A stretch of DNA of 64,000 nucleotides from Moraxellaceae bacterium. GTDB lineage: Bacteria; Pseudomonadota; Gammaproteobacteria; Pseudomonadales; Moraxellaceae. The translations under genes and the position numbers were made by a program. The notes beneath the pieces are model-generated. The model searched no databases, had not been told where the DNA came from, and worked only from the letters and a program-made list of their open reading frames with translations. Shown one piece after another: positions 1-7,858 of this stretch (its first letter is position 1; the number at the start of each line of letters is the position of its first letter). The stretch covers positions 186,001 to 250,000 of the forward strand of contig JAUSND010000016.1 of NCBI GenBank assembly GCA_030646295.1, written 5' to 3'.

Positions 1-38
1 GGCCCATTAGGGCTGGCCGCTAGAACGACTTGTCATGC
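1..38 (-). other. Partial attC-like site at left window edge
   Basis: Read on the minus strand this begins GCATGACAAGTCGTTCTAGC, which resembles the left half of an integron attC site (consensus RYYYAAC followed by TCGTTCAAG). The same half of the better site at 7156-7215 reads GCCAAACAACTCGTTCAAGG. The AAC triplet is degenerate (GAC), and the right half would lie outside the window, so this is only suggestive. It lies about 58 bp past the stop codon of the NACHT gene, where a cassette attC would be expected. Confidence 0.35.
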
Positions 39-95
39 GGCGTACCAGTTGCCGCGCCCACCAATTGTCAGTATTGAACCTGCCGCGATTATTCC

Positions 96-3000
96 TCATG
101 ACTGTTGCCAGTCGGTAATGCAACTTCCCTTCGGATCAAGAAACGGTTCCATCGGTGGCCAAGATTGGCCCGATGCAATACTGGGGTGACGTGGTTCACC
201 AGCCGGCCTACCATACTCCAAGCGCCATTCCTCGATTTGACCGAGAAGCATGAAGGCAGACTTCCGTCGTTTCTCGTCCTCAATCGCAATTGTGAACAGC
301 CTGGCGCGCAGTTCGTTTGACGCCCGTGCGTGTTGCGTGAAGATATTGGGACTTTGCTCATAGGGTCGTTGCTCGACGAAAGCGGTTTTGAGTTGATGCC
401 AAATGCCTCGTGGAACCGGCGATGGCTTCGCGTCATCAATCAGGTTCAGATTTGCGGCGAGGGCTTCAGACGTTCCGAGCCAGCCCATTACCTTCGAGAG
501 CAAGTGCCGATTGAGTTCCGGCAGGTCGCTTTCGCACAATTCGCGCAGCTGCGCAGCCACCTCTGGCCTGCGCTGGGCCAGCTCCGCGAGCCGCACGACA
601 AGCACGTCATCGCGGTGAGGATGGCGCGTAAGTGCGATGCCGCGGACACCCGGATCGACGAAACCAAGGAGCAGTTCACGTGCACGCGCTGTGTCGAGTG
701 CAGCGTAGGCATTGATAAAATTGTCCTCGCACTGATCGAACGTCGGCGCATCAGACGCGAGCTCATACAGAAGATCAACGGCGGCATCCGATCGGCTTTC
801 GCCGAGAGCGGTGACAATCTCACGCAGTTCATACTCACGCAATTGCCGCTTCTCGAGCACGTCGCGCATCTTGGCGATCCCGTCCGCTGGGTCGTCGACG
901 AAGGGGCAGAGCGCAAGGATCCGGCGCAGAAGGTACCTGTCTGAATCTTGCATCCAATTCTTAGTACGTTCGACGATGGAATCGACCAAAGCGAACGCGG
1001 TAGTCGCGGGTAAGACGAAACCCGCCATCAACAGGCGTTCGGCGGCGTCGAGACAGGGGGATTGGTCCCATTGGCCGGGCATGCCAATCACGTCGAGCAC
1101 CGCAGGCGCGCAACCGCGGCCATCAATTGCGGCAAGTGCCTTTCCGAGCTCTTTCAGCCCTGCAGCGGGTTTCCCGTCTTGGTTCTGTTCTTGCAGGCGC
1201 TTGATTTCGGCATTGATTGCGGCGGCGGCCCGTGTGCGCTGCTGGTCGTCGCCGGGCGGCGGAGTGCGACCTTCTCGAGCGGCCCACATCAAGTCGTAGC
1301 GGAGCGTCCGGTCGAAGGAACGCTCCGATTTTGGTACGAAGTCGCGCGCCATCGCGGCAGCGGCCTCGGAGCGGTATTCCGGCTCGGGAAGCAGGTCAAT
1401 AAGCACCTGCTCGGCACCGGTCGCGTCAAGGTGCATGATGGCGGCGATGTGCCAACCGGCGTAGCTCATGGTGCCACCGTTGCCGAGAGGTCCGCGATCG
1501 CCTGCTGCACGCGCTGCCCGGCCGCGGCGTACCCGCTCGATGTCGGCGTGGATGAGCCTCACTAGGTCCGCCATGTCTTCGGGCTTTCCGACTTGGGCGA
1601 TCGATAAGGCTAGTGTGGCTTTCTCCTCGCCGTTGATGTCGTCCTGGCGCAGGACGACATCAACACTACTTTTCAGGTAGGAGCGAAGGCGTGCCTTCAG
1701 GTCGTCGTCAGCGATGCGCAGCGGTTCCACGTCGGATCTTGCGACCCTGTGCAGAATGCCGGCTGCGACTTTGATGTCGAGCAGATCGCCGCGGGTGACG
1801 GATGAGAGAATGCCAGCCGCGGCAATGTCGCCAGGAAGATCGCGGAAGACGGCCTCCAGTTGGCGCATTATCTGCCACTCGAGTTCGTGTCGCACGCCAG
1901 GTTCCGCATCCACCTCGCGCCGCAGCTCGCGCAGCTTCGTAAACACGCGCGCCGCAAGATTGGCGTCTGCACGCGCGGCAATGATGGAAATCATGCCGCC
2001 AAAGCGCCCGTTCTTGAGGTCTTTGGTCTCGATGAGTTGCAGATATTTATCGATGAGGCCATCGGGAATGGCGGTCGCAAACGACAACCAATACTCGTGC
2101 TCGTAGGGGACGCCTTCGGCAACCTGGGTGGCTATCCACTCGCTAACCCAGACGGGATCGGTTTTGCGCAGGCGATCAAGCGCCTGCGGGATGAGGTGCG
2201 AACCCATATTGCGCATGTCGCCGCGGGACAGCGTCACCATCGTATCTTTGATGACGCCGTCCAGGCCTGTCTCGCCGAAATCAATCAGATTGAGCGCGGT
2301 TCGCAGGCGCGCAGGGTGGTCGGTAGTGGTCTCGATGAAATTGCGCATCGCGGCAATCGTCTTAGGTCTGAGTGCCGCGGGCAGTTGGTCGGCGTTTTTG
2401 CGCGCGACCTCCTCGAATGTTTGCTCATCCATTGACTCAAGGACGCGGGTCAACGCCTCGTCAGACCAGGACCACATGAGGCCGGAGGCCGCCGCGTTCT
2501 TCACCGTTGCACTGTCGTCCTTCGCAGCAAAGGTCGCAATCTCGTCATCGACACGATGATGAAGCAGTTCGGAGACGAAATCCGCTCGTGCCTCCTCGCT
2601 CCAGCCGCGCACTTGCTCGCGCCAGTTCGGCCCAATCGACGAGACTTGGATGCCCGGCCAGAGCCGGTAGGTGATAAGTCGCATTTGCTGGTCTTGTCCC
2701 GAAAGAAGCGGCACGATGATGTCGCTGAAGTCGTCCGCGCCAGTGGCGAGCATAGTAGCGATGGCATACTGCCGAAAGTTGCCGTCGTGGCTCGCGTAGA
2801 CGGTGCGGATGCGCTCGCCGATGGCCGCGCGAACTTCATTCCAGACATCCGCGCCGCAAAGCTGCGCAAGCTCGGCGGCAAATACGAGGTCGACGGCGAG
2901 CGCCATCTCCACCAGCTTCCCGCCTGTGCGGGTGTTTCTCCTATCGATTTCGCCGTCGCCGGTCTGCACGGAAAACGTCTCGGCGATCATGCGCAGCGGT

Positions 3001-4649
3001 TCAGCCCATGCCGGATCGTTCACGTAGTCGGCCACGAAGCGGCCGGTCGCGTCGCGCTCATCGCCCCGCAAGTTGAGAAGCTGCGTGCGGACATCGAGGG
3101 CAGCGTAGTACTCCTGCAGTTGCTGATGCTCGAATTGAAACACCGCTTGCGGGTAGTCAACGCGCTCAAGAACGTGGTGAGCCGTGAGCGTCGCGAGGAT
3201 CGCCGGCGCTCCCACCGGTTCAATCTGGCCACAGTGCGCAAGTTCTCGTACGGCGGCGGCAATGGCCGCGCGGGCATCAGCCTCCGGCAGTGCCACTGCG
3301 CCGCGGCGGGTCATCTCAGTTGCAAGGATTTGGAGGTACTTCAGTTGTTCGCCGAAGATAGGGGCTGTATGCAGTGCATTTTTATGTTCTTCTCGTTGTT
3401 CTTGCAGCCGAAGAACCTGGGTGAGAATGCCGATCTTCGTGGAGGGAATTTCGGCTCCGGCTTCAAACAGTGACGCGACTTCGGAGAGGATGAATGGTGT
3501 GCGGGTTAGCTCGTCGAGTGACCGGTCGCCATCGATGCGGGCGCGAAGTTCGGTGCCTTTCGCTCCAAGGCGCGTTGTCAGGTAAACTGCCCGCTGCGCC
3601 CGCCGAAGGCGTAACAACCGCAGTCGCATTGCACCGGGTAGCGGCGGGACCAAGTGATGCGTACGGGTTGCGACGATGATGCCAGCGCTCGGAAAATCCC
3701 GCTCGAGCTCCCGGAGTACATCGTTCGCCTGTGCGGAATTCGACTCCGCAATCTCATTCCAACCATTCAACAAGAACAGGAAAGGTTCGGTCTGCTGCAC
3801 TCGCGCGAGGTCGGCGGGCGTGATACCACCGGCCTGGAACGCAGGCATGCCGGTAATGTATTCAAGAATCCCTCGGCGCGATGACGTCCATGCCGGAAGT
3901 TCGACTATGAACGGTATGCCGGTGGCACGCGCGCGTTGCGCGAGTTGTATCAACGTGGTGGTTTTTCCTCGGCCGGCGGGTCCTTCGAGCACGATGCGAC
4001 CGCTCTGCTTCAGTGCTTGGTCGACTTGCTCAAGCGACAGTAGGTCGGCGGACTCCGCACCATTCGGGTCAAGTTGCACTGCTGTGAGATCGATGAGCGG
4101 ATGTCCTTTGGTCTTCCTAGACCAGGTCCATGCGGCTATTTCGGCTGCGCGTCTTGTTCTGTCAATGAGGTCTGAGACCTGCGGTTCTGTGTCAATATGG
4201 AGGTGAAGGAAGCTCGAAAGGAGGGATGCGTTCTCCGGCATCATCATCAACGTGATGATTTCCTCGCGCTCGATGATGTGAAGCTCGACGCCGTGTTTTT
4301 GCTGAATTGCCTCTCCCCACAGCTTTCGGTCGGAGTTGCCGACCTTGGCGGACGTCACGAAGAGGAGCGTTCTTAAGTCATGGAAGTTTTTTTTGGCGGT
4401 CTCCGCGTCATCAGAAATCTTCTTCAGAGTTGGCGTGATCGAGGCGGCGAGTCCCTTGCCGACCCGCTCCGACGTCAGGCTCGAGGGTGCGTAGGCATCG
4501 AGGCCGAAGTCTTTCTTACGCTGGCGGGCGATGAGTTCAGGCCAGCGCTTCTTGCCGAGCACTACCGCAAGCCCCTGAAAACGCATACCTTCCTCTTGAG
4601 ACGCAAGCTCATCGAGTGCCCTTTCTATGTCGGTCCTCAGGAGAGTCAT
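96..4649 (-). CDS. Large NACHT-type NTPase with nuclease-like N-terminus and repeat C-terminus (putative defence protein)
   Basis: The product is about 1517 aa and resembles bacterial NACHT/STAND proteins, several of which sense phage and trigger an N-terminal effector. Residues 1-140 look like a restriction-endonuclease fold (KKDFGLDAY, then LLFVTS), but a full PD-(D/E)xK set is not assignable. The Walker A motif is GPAGRGKTT near residue 225. The Walker B region is FLFLLNGWNEIA near 290, with Asn where NACHT proteins usually carry Asp. ATRT near 330 fits sensor 1. The remaining ~1100 residues are helical and HEAT-like, a probable sensor. ATG at 4649 is chosen over GTG at 4661 because GTGAGA lies just upstream. 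GC content is much higher than in the neighbouring cassette genes. The defence role is inferred from architecture and neighbours. Confidence 0.75.
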   Translation of the reverse strand: MTLLRTDIERALDELASQEEGMRFQGLAVVLGKKRWPELIARQRKKDFGLDAYAPSSLTSERVGKGLAASITPTLKKISDDAETAKKNFHDLRTLLFVTSAKVGNSDRKLWGEAIQQKHGVELHIIEREEIITLMMMPENASLLSSFLHLHIDTEPQVSDLIDRTRRAAEIAAWTWSRKTKGHPLIDLTAVQLDPNGAESADLLSLEQVDQALKQSGRIVLEGPAGRGKTTTLIQLAQRARATGIPFIVELPAWTSSRRGILEYITGMPAFQAGGITPADLARVQQTEPFLFLLNGWNEIAESNSAQANDVLRELERDFPSAGIIVATRTHHLVPPLPGAMRLRLLRLRRAQRAVYLTTRLGAKGTELRARIDGDRSLDELTRTPFILSEVASLFEAGAEIPSTKIGILTQVLRLQEQREEHKNALHTAPIFGEQLKYLQILATEMTRRGAVALPEADARAAIAAAVRELAHCGQIEPVGAPAILATLTAHHVLERVDYPQAVFQFEHQQLQEYYAALDVRTQLLNLRGDERDATGRFVADYVNDPAWAEPLRMIAETFSVQTGDGEIDRRNTRTGGKLVEMALAVDLVFAAELAQLCGADVWNEVRAAIGERIRTVYASHDGNFRQYAIATMLATGADDFSDIIVPLLSGQDQQMRLITYRLWPGIQVSSIGPNWREQVRGWSEEARADFVSELLHHRVDDEIATFAAKDDSATVKNAAASGLMWSWSDEALTRVLESMDEQTFEEVARKNADQLPAALRPKTIAAMRNFIETTTDHPARLRTALNLIDFGETGLDGVIKDTMVTLSRGDMRNMGSHLIPQALDRLRKTDPVWVSEWIATQVAEGVPYEHEYWLSFATAIPDGLIDKYLQLIETKDLKNGRFGGMISIIAARADANLAARVFTKLRELRREVDAEPGVRHELEWQIMRQLEAVFRDLPGDIAAAGILSSVTRGDLLDIKVAAGILHRVARSDVEPLRIADDDLKARLRSYLKSSVDVVLRQDDINGEEKATLALSIAQVGKPEDMADLVRLIHADIERVRRGRAARAAGDRGPLGNGGTMSYAGWHIAAIMHLDATGAEQVLIDLLPEPEYRSEAAAAMARDFVPKSERSFDRTLRYDLMWAAREGRTPPPGDDQQRTRAAAAINAEIKRLQEQNQDGKPAAGLKELGKALAAIDGRGCAPAVLDVIGMPGQWDQSPCLDAAERLLMAGFVLPATTAFALVDSIVERTKNWMQDSDRYLLRRILALCPFVDDPADGIAKMRDVLEKRQLREYELREIVTALGESRSDAAVDLLYELASDAPTFDQCEDNFINAYAALDTARARELLLGFVDPGVRGIALTRHPHRDDVLVVRLAELAQRRPEVAAQLRELCESDLPELNRHLLSKVMGWLGTSEALAANLNLIDDAKPSPVPRGIWHQLKTAFVEQRPYEQSPNIFTQHARASNELRARLFTIAIEDEKRRKSAFMLLGQIEEWRLEYGRPAGEPRHPSIASGQSWPPMEPFLDPKGSCITDWQQS

Positions 4650-4772
4650 TTTTAATCTCACAGTAGATCGTCAAGGCCAGTCAAAGATTGCTCTCATCTA
4701 GCTCTACCACGCTGCGTTCATATAATGCCGGCTGGCAAGGCTGGATACGCGAAGTATATCAATCCGATGCGT

Positions 4773-4817
4773 AGCTAATGGAGTCACAAAATACGCCACT
4801 CAAATAGCTTGTTATGC
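4773..4817 (-). other. Degenerate attC-like recombination site
   Basis: On the minus strand it starts GCATAACAAGC, a good attC left box, directly after the stop codon of the SLATT-like gene. It ends ACTCCATTAGCT, where the canonical right box would be GTTRRRY; here the first base is A. GAGT and ACTC could pair as inner arms. Position and left half fit an integron attC; the right box is degenerate. Confidence 0.45.
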
Positions 4818-4821
4818 GGCA

Positions 4822-5532
4822 TTAGGGGCTTGCCACAATCGCCTTGCCGAAATTAAAGATGAGGCTTCCTTTTCCGCAATAGAGGAGAATCAATATTCCC
4901 ATGAATATTACAAAAGGAAAATAAGTTACAAGGTTATAAAAGAAAACATTTCCAAAATAGTATTTGGTTTTTATGATCAATAGGTCGATTTTGGTAAGGT
5001 TGTGATCTTCGTATTTTGGATATGTTGCCTTGAAGAGTTCGTAGTCAATCATTTCATGATTTTCTGATTGTGCCAATATTTCTTCATAAGAGTCATCCAT
5101 TCTTGCTAGTTCTTCATGAAAGAAATTATCTTTTTCTTTTTGATGATATTTTGATTTTAGCCTTCTTAATTCTTTATATATTCGGCTTATTCTTAGGGCG
5201 CATTGATGAAACTGGTAGGCTCTTACTGAATATGAAGCGGATGCTTCATTTTGGCTGAATATTAAGATTAGCAAGGAGAACATAATGTTTGTGAATATAA
5301 TGAAGTTGACGTTGTAGCCTTCCAATTTAGAAAGAAATAAAAAATCAAGAAGGGTATATAAAATAAGGTATGCGGAAAGAAATGCAACGGCCTTTGATGA
5401 GCGTTCATTTTTCTTGCTGAGTTTTCTGGCGGCTATAAATCTTATTCTTGATGCGGACCAAAGGCTGTAGTTAAGCTGCTTATCAAAGCCGCCTTGGGTG
5501 TATTCTGGGGTTCCTGATTTCTTGTTTTGCAT
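4822..5532 (-). CDS. SLATT-like two-transmembrane protein (putative effector)
   Basis: A 236-aa AT-rich gene. After a basic N-terminal helix (ASRIRFIAARKLSKKNERSS, residues ~28-47) come two hydrophobic helices (~48-68 and ~74-95), then a long charged helical region and a further hydrophobic helix pair near residues 196-232. The leading helix plus TM pair matches the SLATT class (SMODS- and SLOG-associating two-TM effectors), thought to act as membrane-disrupting effectors in nucleotide-signalling defence systems. No nucleotidyltransferase, SLOG or reverse transcriptase lies beside it, so the trigger is unknown. Base composition is far below that of the host genes, indicating transfer. Family assignment is by pattern only. 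Confidence 0.6.
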   Translation of the reverse strand: MQNKKSGTPEYTQGGFDKQLNYSLWSASRIRFIAARKLSKKNERSSKAVAFLSAYLILYTLLDFLFLSKLEGYNVNFIIFTNIMFSLLILIFSQNEASASYSVRAYQFHQCALRISRIYKELRRLKSKYHQKEKDNFFHEELARMDDSYEEILAQSENHEMIDYELFKATYPKYEDHNLTKIDLLIIKTKYYFGNVFFYNLVTYFPFVIFMGILILLYCGKGSLIFNFGKAIVASP

Positions 5533-5607
5533 TTTTCATTGCCGCGTAATATTGAAGCTGAAACTGCTATTCAGCTGTAGAGTAAATTTCCGACATTGAA
5601 AGATTTT

Positions 5608-6648
5608 CTAACCGACACTTTGAGGCTCAGTGGGTCGTTCTGGCGAATTATTAGTTGAAGTATCAAGTCTAATTCGGCGTAATTCTTTGAAAAATCCACG
5701 GCCGAACTCTGTTAGCGCCCAGTATTCCTTTGTGTCACTTACGGGGTGTCTTTTGCAAGATGGCTCGATCAGATTGAGAGCATGAAGGTCGACTAAGATA
5801 TCTGCAATGTGGTTACTGGGCACTGGCCAAGTATGGTAGTAGTCGGTTTCTTGAGTTACGTGAAATGCGATGTCACCAGCAATTGCCTTTGTGTTGTTCT
5901 CAACAATCAGATTTGGAGAAATTCCTTCGAATATTTCTAGTAATGTATGCTTGAGCTTGGGGCCCCAGTCATTTTCATTCTTACGGACGTGGGTAATGAC
6001 TTTATTTTTTTCGAGAATCCTAAAAACATCTCTGTGAGCATCGCGTTGCTGATTTTTTTCGATAATTCTAATTTGTTCAATTTTATTGCGAAGTTCTGCG
6101 TTCTCTGCGCTCAGTCGAGTTAGCTCTCTCGTTACTGCGGGCCCTGCTGCCTCGTCAGCCTTAGCCCATCCCGTTCTTGGGTGTGTGATGAATGCTTTCA
6201 TTAAGGCAATGGAGAACTTGGCATGTAGATCGTCTTTGGTCGTCCAGAAGTTTACTAGCCGGCTCTTTATTTTTTCTCGGAATCGTTCCGCTGCTGATCG
6301 CATGACTTCGTTTTTTTCATTTTTGTCAGCAGGCCACGGAGCCTTGTCATCTAAAACGAAACCGAGTACGGGAACCCCGCTCGCTACAGCATAGTCGTAC
6401 TCCTTTTCTGTATAGCTTATGCCTGTAGGCGTGACGGATCCGTAGCGATGCGCAACAATTACGGCATAGTAGTCGGCTTCATCGATCTGTCGTGCGATAA
6501 CACTCCACTGTTCGTCATCTGCAGCGCTGAACATCTCCATTCCGACAGGAATGTGCCCCATTTCAAGAACGGCCTTAATTACCTGACCTCGCTCAAGTTC
6601 GAGGTCTCCGAATGTGGAGCTTATAAATACCTGATATTTCACTGACAT
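5608..6648 (-). CDS. DUF4062 domain protein
   Basis: A 346-aa protein. The N-terminus YQVFISSTFGDLELER is the hallmark of DUF4062, a TIR/SEFIR-like flavodoxin fold found in bacterial STAND and defence proteins. The domain runs to about residue 120 (YYAVIVAHRYGS, GISYTEKEYDYA). A coiled coil follows at ~170-200 (ELTRLSAENAELRNKIEQI), then a C-terminal part that looks like a winged helix (IADILVDLHALNLIEPS, YWALTEFGRGFFKEL). Its biochemical role is not established. It lies upstream of the SLATT-like gene, but a weak boundary between them leaves open whether they share one cassette. GC content is lower than in the host core genes. Confidence 0.75.
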   Translation of the reverse strand: MSVKYQVFISSTFGDLELERGQVIKAVLEMGHIPVGMEMFSAADDEQWSVIARQIDEADYYAVIVAHRYGSVTPTGISYTEKEYDYAVASGVPVLGFVLDDKAPWPADKNEKNEVMRSAAERFREKIKSRLVNFWTTKDDLHAKFSIALMKAFITHPRTGWAKADEAAGPAVTRELTRLSAENAELRNKIEQIRIIEKNQQRDAHRDVFRILEKNKVITHVRKNENDWGPKLKHTLLEIFEGISPNLIVENNTKAIAGDIAFHVTQETDYYHTWPVPSNHIADILVDLHALNLIEPSCKRHPVSDTKEYWALTEFGRGFFKELRRIRLDTSTNNSPERPTEPQSVG

Positions 6649-6679
6649 GATAAGGGCCTAGCAGGATAGAGGTTGTAGC

Positions 6680-6725
6680 GGCTAACTTTTGAGTAAAGGC
6701 GTCGGCCTTGTGCAGCTTGTTATGT
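6680..6725 (-). other. Integron attC site (short form)
   Basis: Minus strand: left box ACATAAC, then AAGCTGCACAAGGCCGACG, then CCTTTACTCAAAA and right box GTTAGCC. The inner arms AAGGC and GCCTT can pair over a CGAC loop, and AAC pairs with GTT. Layout and the CAAGGCCGACG block match the site at 7156-7215. It begins 1 nt after the stop codon of the upstream small gene, as cassette attC sites usually do. Confidence 0.72.
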
Positions 6726-6726
6726 G

Positions 6727-7152
6727 CTATTGATTGACTTTTTCCCATCCGTAACCACCAAGAAGACCTGCTACAAGAGCGCCAAGGTGAGAAAGGAGTT
6801 GCATTCCTGCAGCATGATCCGGATTGGACGGATGGAAGAAAAGGCCTGCTGCAATAGTTAAAAGCCCGAGCATGCCTGCGCCTGTAATGACTGCCTTGAA
6901 CTTGAAGGCGGTACCTTCGAACTGCAACTGCTTTTCCTGAATTCGCATTCTCTCCATTTGAAGCGTCCGTTCTGCATTTCCTTGCTCGGAGAAAGTAATA
7001 AGCGCTTGCTTGCCAAGATCAACAAGACTCTGTAGCTCATTTTCCACTGGAGGAATATATGGTGGGGCAGACTCTAGGTAATGGCTACTCTCGGTGTATT
7101 CATCAGGGATTGCGGTCACATCGATTTCATTCTCTTGCACAAAATTCTCCAT
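6727..7152 (-). CDS. Small two-TM hypothetical protein (cassette gene)
   Basis: The 141-aa product has an acidic, Pro-containing N-terminus, a charged helix at about residues 70-90 (ERTLQMERMRIQEKQLQFEG), and two hydrophobic helices near the C-terminus (FKAVITGAGMLGLLTIAAGL and LLSHLGALVAGLLGGYGW). I do not recognise the family. An in-frame start 66 nt upstream would force translation through the attC site of the preceding cassette, so ATG at 7152, immediately after the GTTATGT right box, is chosen. One gene closely bounded by two attC sites is the classic cassette layout. A small membrane protein in such a context could be an effector, but nothing in the sequence proves it. Confidence 0.7.
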   Translation of the reverse strand: MENFVQENEIDVTAIPDEYTESSHYLESAPPYIPPVENELQSLVDLGKQALITFSEQGNAERTLQMERMRIQEKQLQFEGTAFKFKAVITGAGMLGLLTIAAGLFFHPSNPDHAAGMQLLSHLGALVAGLLGGYGWEKVNQ

Positions 7153-7155
7153 AGC

Positions 7156-7215
7156 ACATAACGTTGGAGTTAAGGCTACGGCTCTAAGTCGTCGGCCTTG
7201 AACGAGTTGTTTGGC
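7156..7215 (-). other. Integron attC site
   Basis: The clearest site in the window. Minus strand: left box GCCAAAC, then AACTCGTTCAAGGCCGACGA, a central loop, then GCCTTAACTCCAAC and right box GTTATGT. GTT-C-AAGGC pairs with GCCTTAAC leaving one unpaired C, the extrahelical base that gives attC its polarity. The TCGTTCAAG and TTAACTC blocks match attC sites of mobile-integron cassettes. It starts 2 nt after the stop of the WYL-like gene and ends 3 nt before the next start codon. Confidence 0.88.
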
Positions 7216-7217
7216 CA

Positions 7218-7511
7218 TTAATCTACAATGGCTATATGATGATCAAAGTTGCTGTGCCGGCCAGATGGATACGGCCGGCGGCCAGGAAATGACTCTTCAA
7301 TAATTCTGAGGTCAATGATTTCATGAAGATCAAATCGCCGCCAATCAGGCAGATTTCCTCGGCTGCTATGTCCCCTGACTTGGAAGCCAAGGAGCTGCTT
7401 TACGCCATTTGTTATGCCATAAACATGTGGCTCGGCAATGCGAGGCCTGCCTTGATAATTGAACTCAACTAGTTTCTTTTGTGCGATTGCTTGAATGATG
7501 ATTTCTTCCAT
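7218..7511 (-). CDS. Small WYL-like domain protein (cassette gene)
   Basis: A 97-aa protein (KKLVEFNYQGRPRIAEPHVYG ... LLGFQVRG ... DWRRFDLHEIIDLRII). The order of a small aromatic strand, R-x-x-EP, a central strand and an R-F-x-L-x-x-I segment matches the WYL fold, a ligand-sensing SH3-like domain common in regulators of defence and stress loci. There is no DNA-binding domain, so a stand-alone WYL-like protein is the best guess. The start is supported by AAGGAGAA nine bases upstream of ATG. Its attC follows at once. As the right-most gene of the minus-strand array it would be nearest the integrase end, but no integrase is present. Confidence 0.68.
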   Translation of the reverse strand: MEEIIIQAIAQKKLVEFNYQGRPRIAEPHVYGITNGVKQLLGFQVRGHSSRGNLPDWRRFDLHEIIDLRIIEESFPGRRPYPSGRHSNFDHHIAIVD

Positions 7512-7858
7512 GGTTAATTCTCCTTGTCCTAATATTAACTAGCCATCAAAACTGACGTCTTCGAATGCGCCACTTCTAATGACCAATCCGGTTTAATTAT
7601 CCCGATGCCTTGATTTTCTTGGATGGGGGAGGCGAGAAAGGCATTCTGATGCGTTCCTGCAACTGCCTGGCCAGTCCTTGGTCGTTATGGGGCGGGGTTT
7701 GTACTGAACATATCGCATGAATGGTGCGCTGGTCTATCCGTAATCCCTGGAAAAGACGGCACTGTCGTTATTGCAGTTTTCTATGCGTCTGGCCGATGAG
7801 TACCTTGCATGGGGGCATGTGTGTGCCCCCATGCAAGGTAGTTGCCCGTTGTTACCTG
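7512..7858. other. Intergenic region between cassette cluster and sulfatase
   Basis: About 350 bp without a credible gene. It contains the ribosome-binding site of the WYL-like gene at its left end and a strong inverted repeat at 7801-7840. This is where an integron attI and a divergent integrase gene would be expected for minus-strand cassettes, but neither is seen. It therefore marks the junction between island and host chromosome. Confidence 0.6.
7801..7840. repeat. Perfect 17-bp inverted repeat (hairpin)
   Basis: TACCTTGCATGGGGGCA and its exact reverse complement are separated by the six bases TGTGTG. It lies 18 bp beyond the stop codon of the sulfatase gene. It could end that transcript, but no T-run follows on either strand, so a Rho-independent terminator is not certain. 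The alternative is a relic of an inserted element at the island boundary. Confidence 0.75.

Noticed and set aside
5540-5608. Possible attC between the DUF4062 and SLATT-like genes
   Set aside because: GTTAGAAAATCTTTCAATG and ATTACGC resemble attC parts only loosely; boxes are in the wrong order and do not pair well, so it is not listed as a site.
7153-7218. In-frame N-terminal extension of the small two-TM gene
   Set aside because: It would translate the attC site; a start codon directly after the attC is the standard cassette layout.
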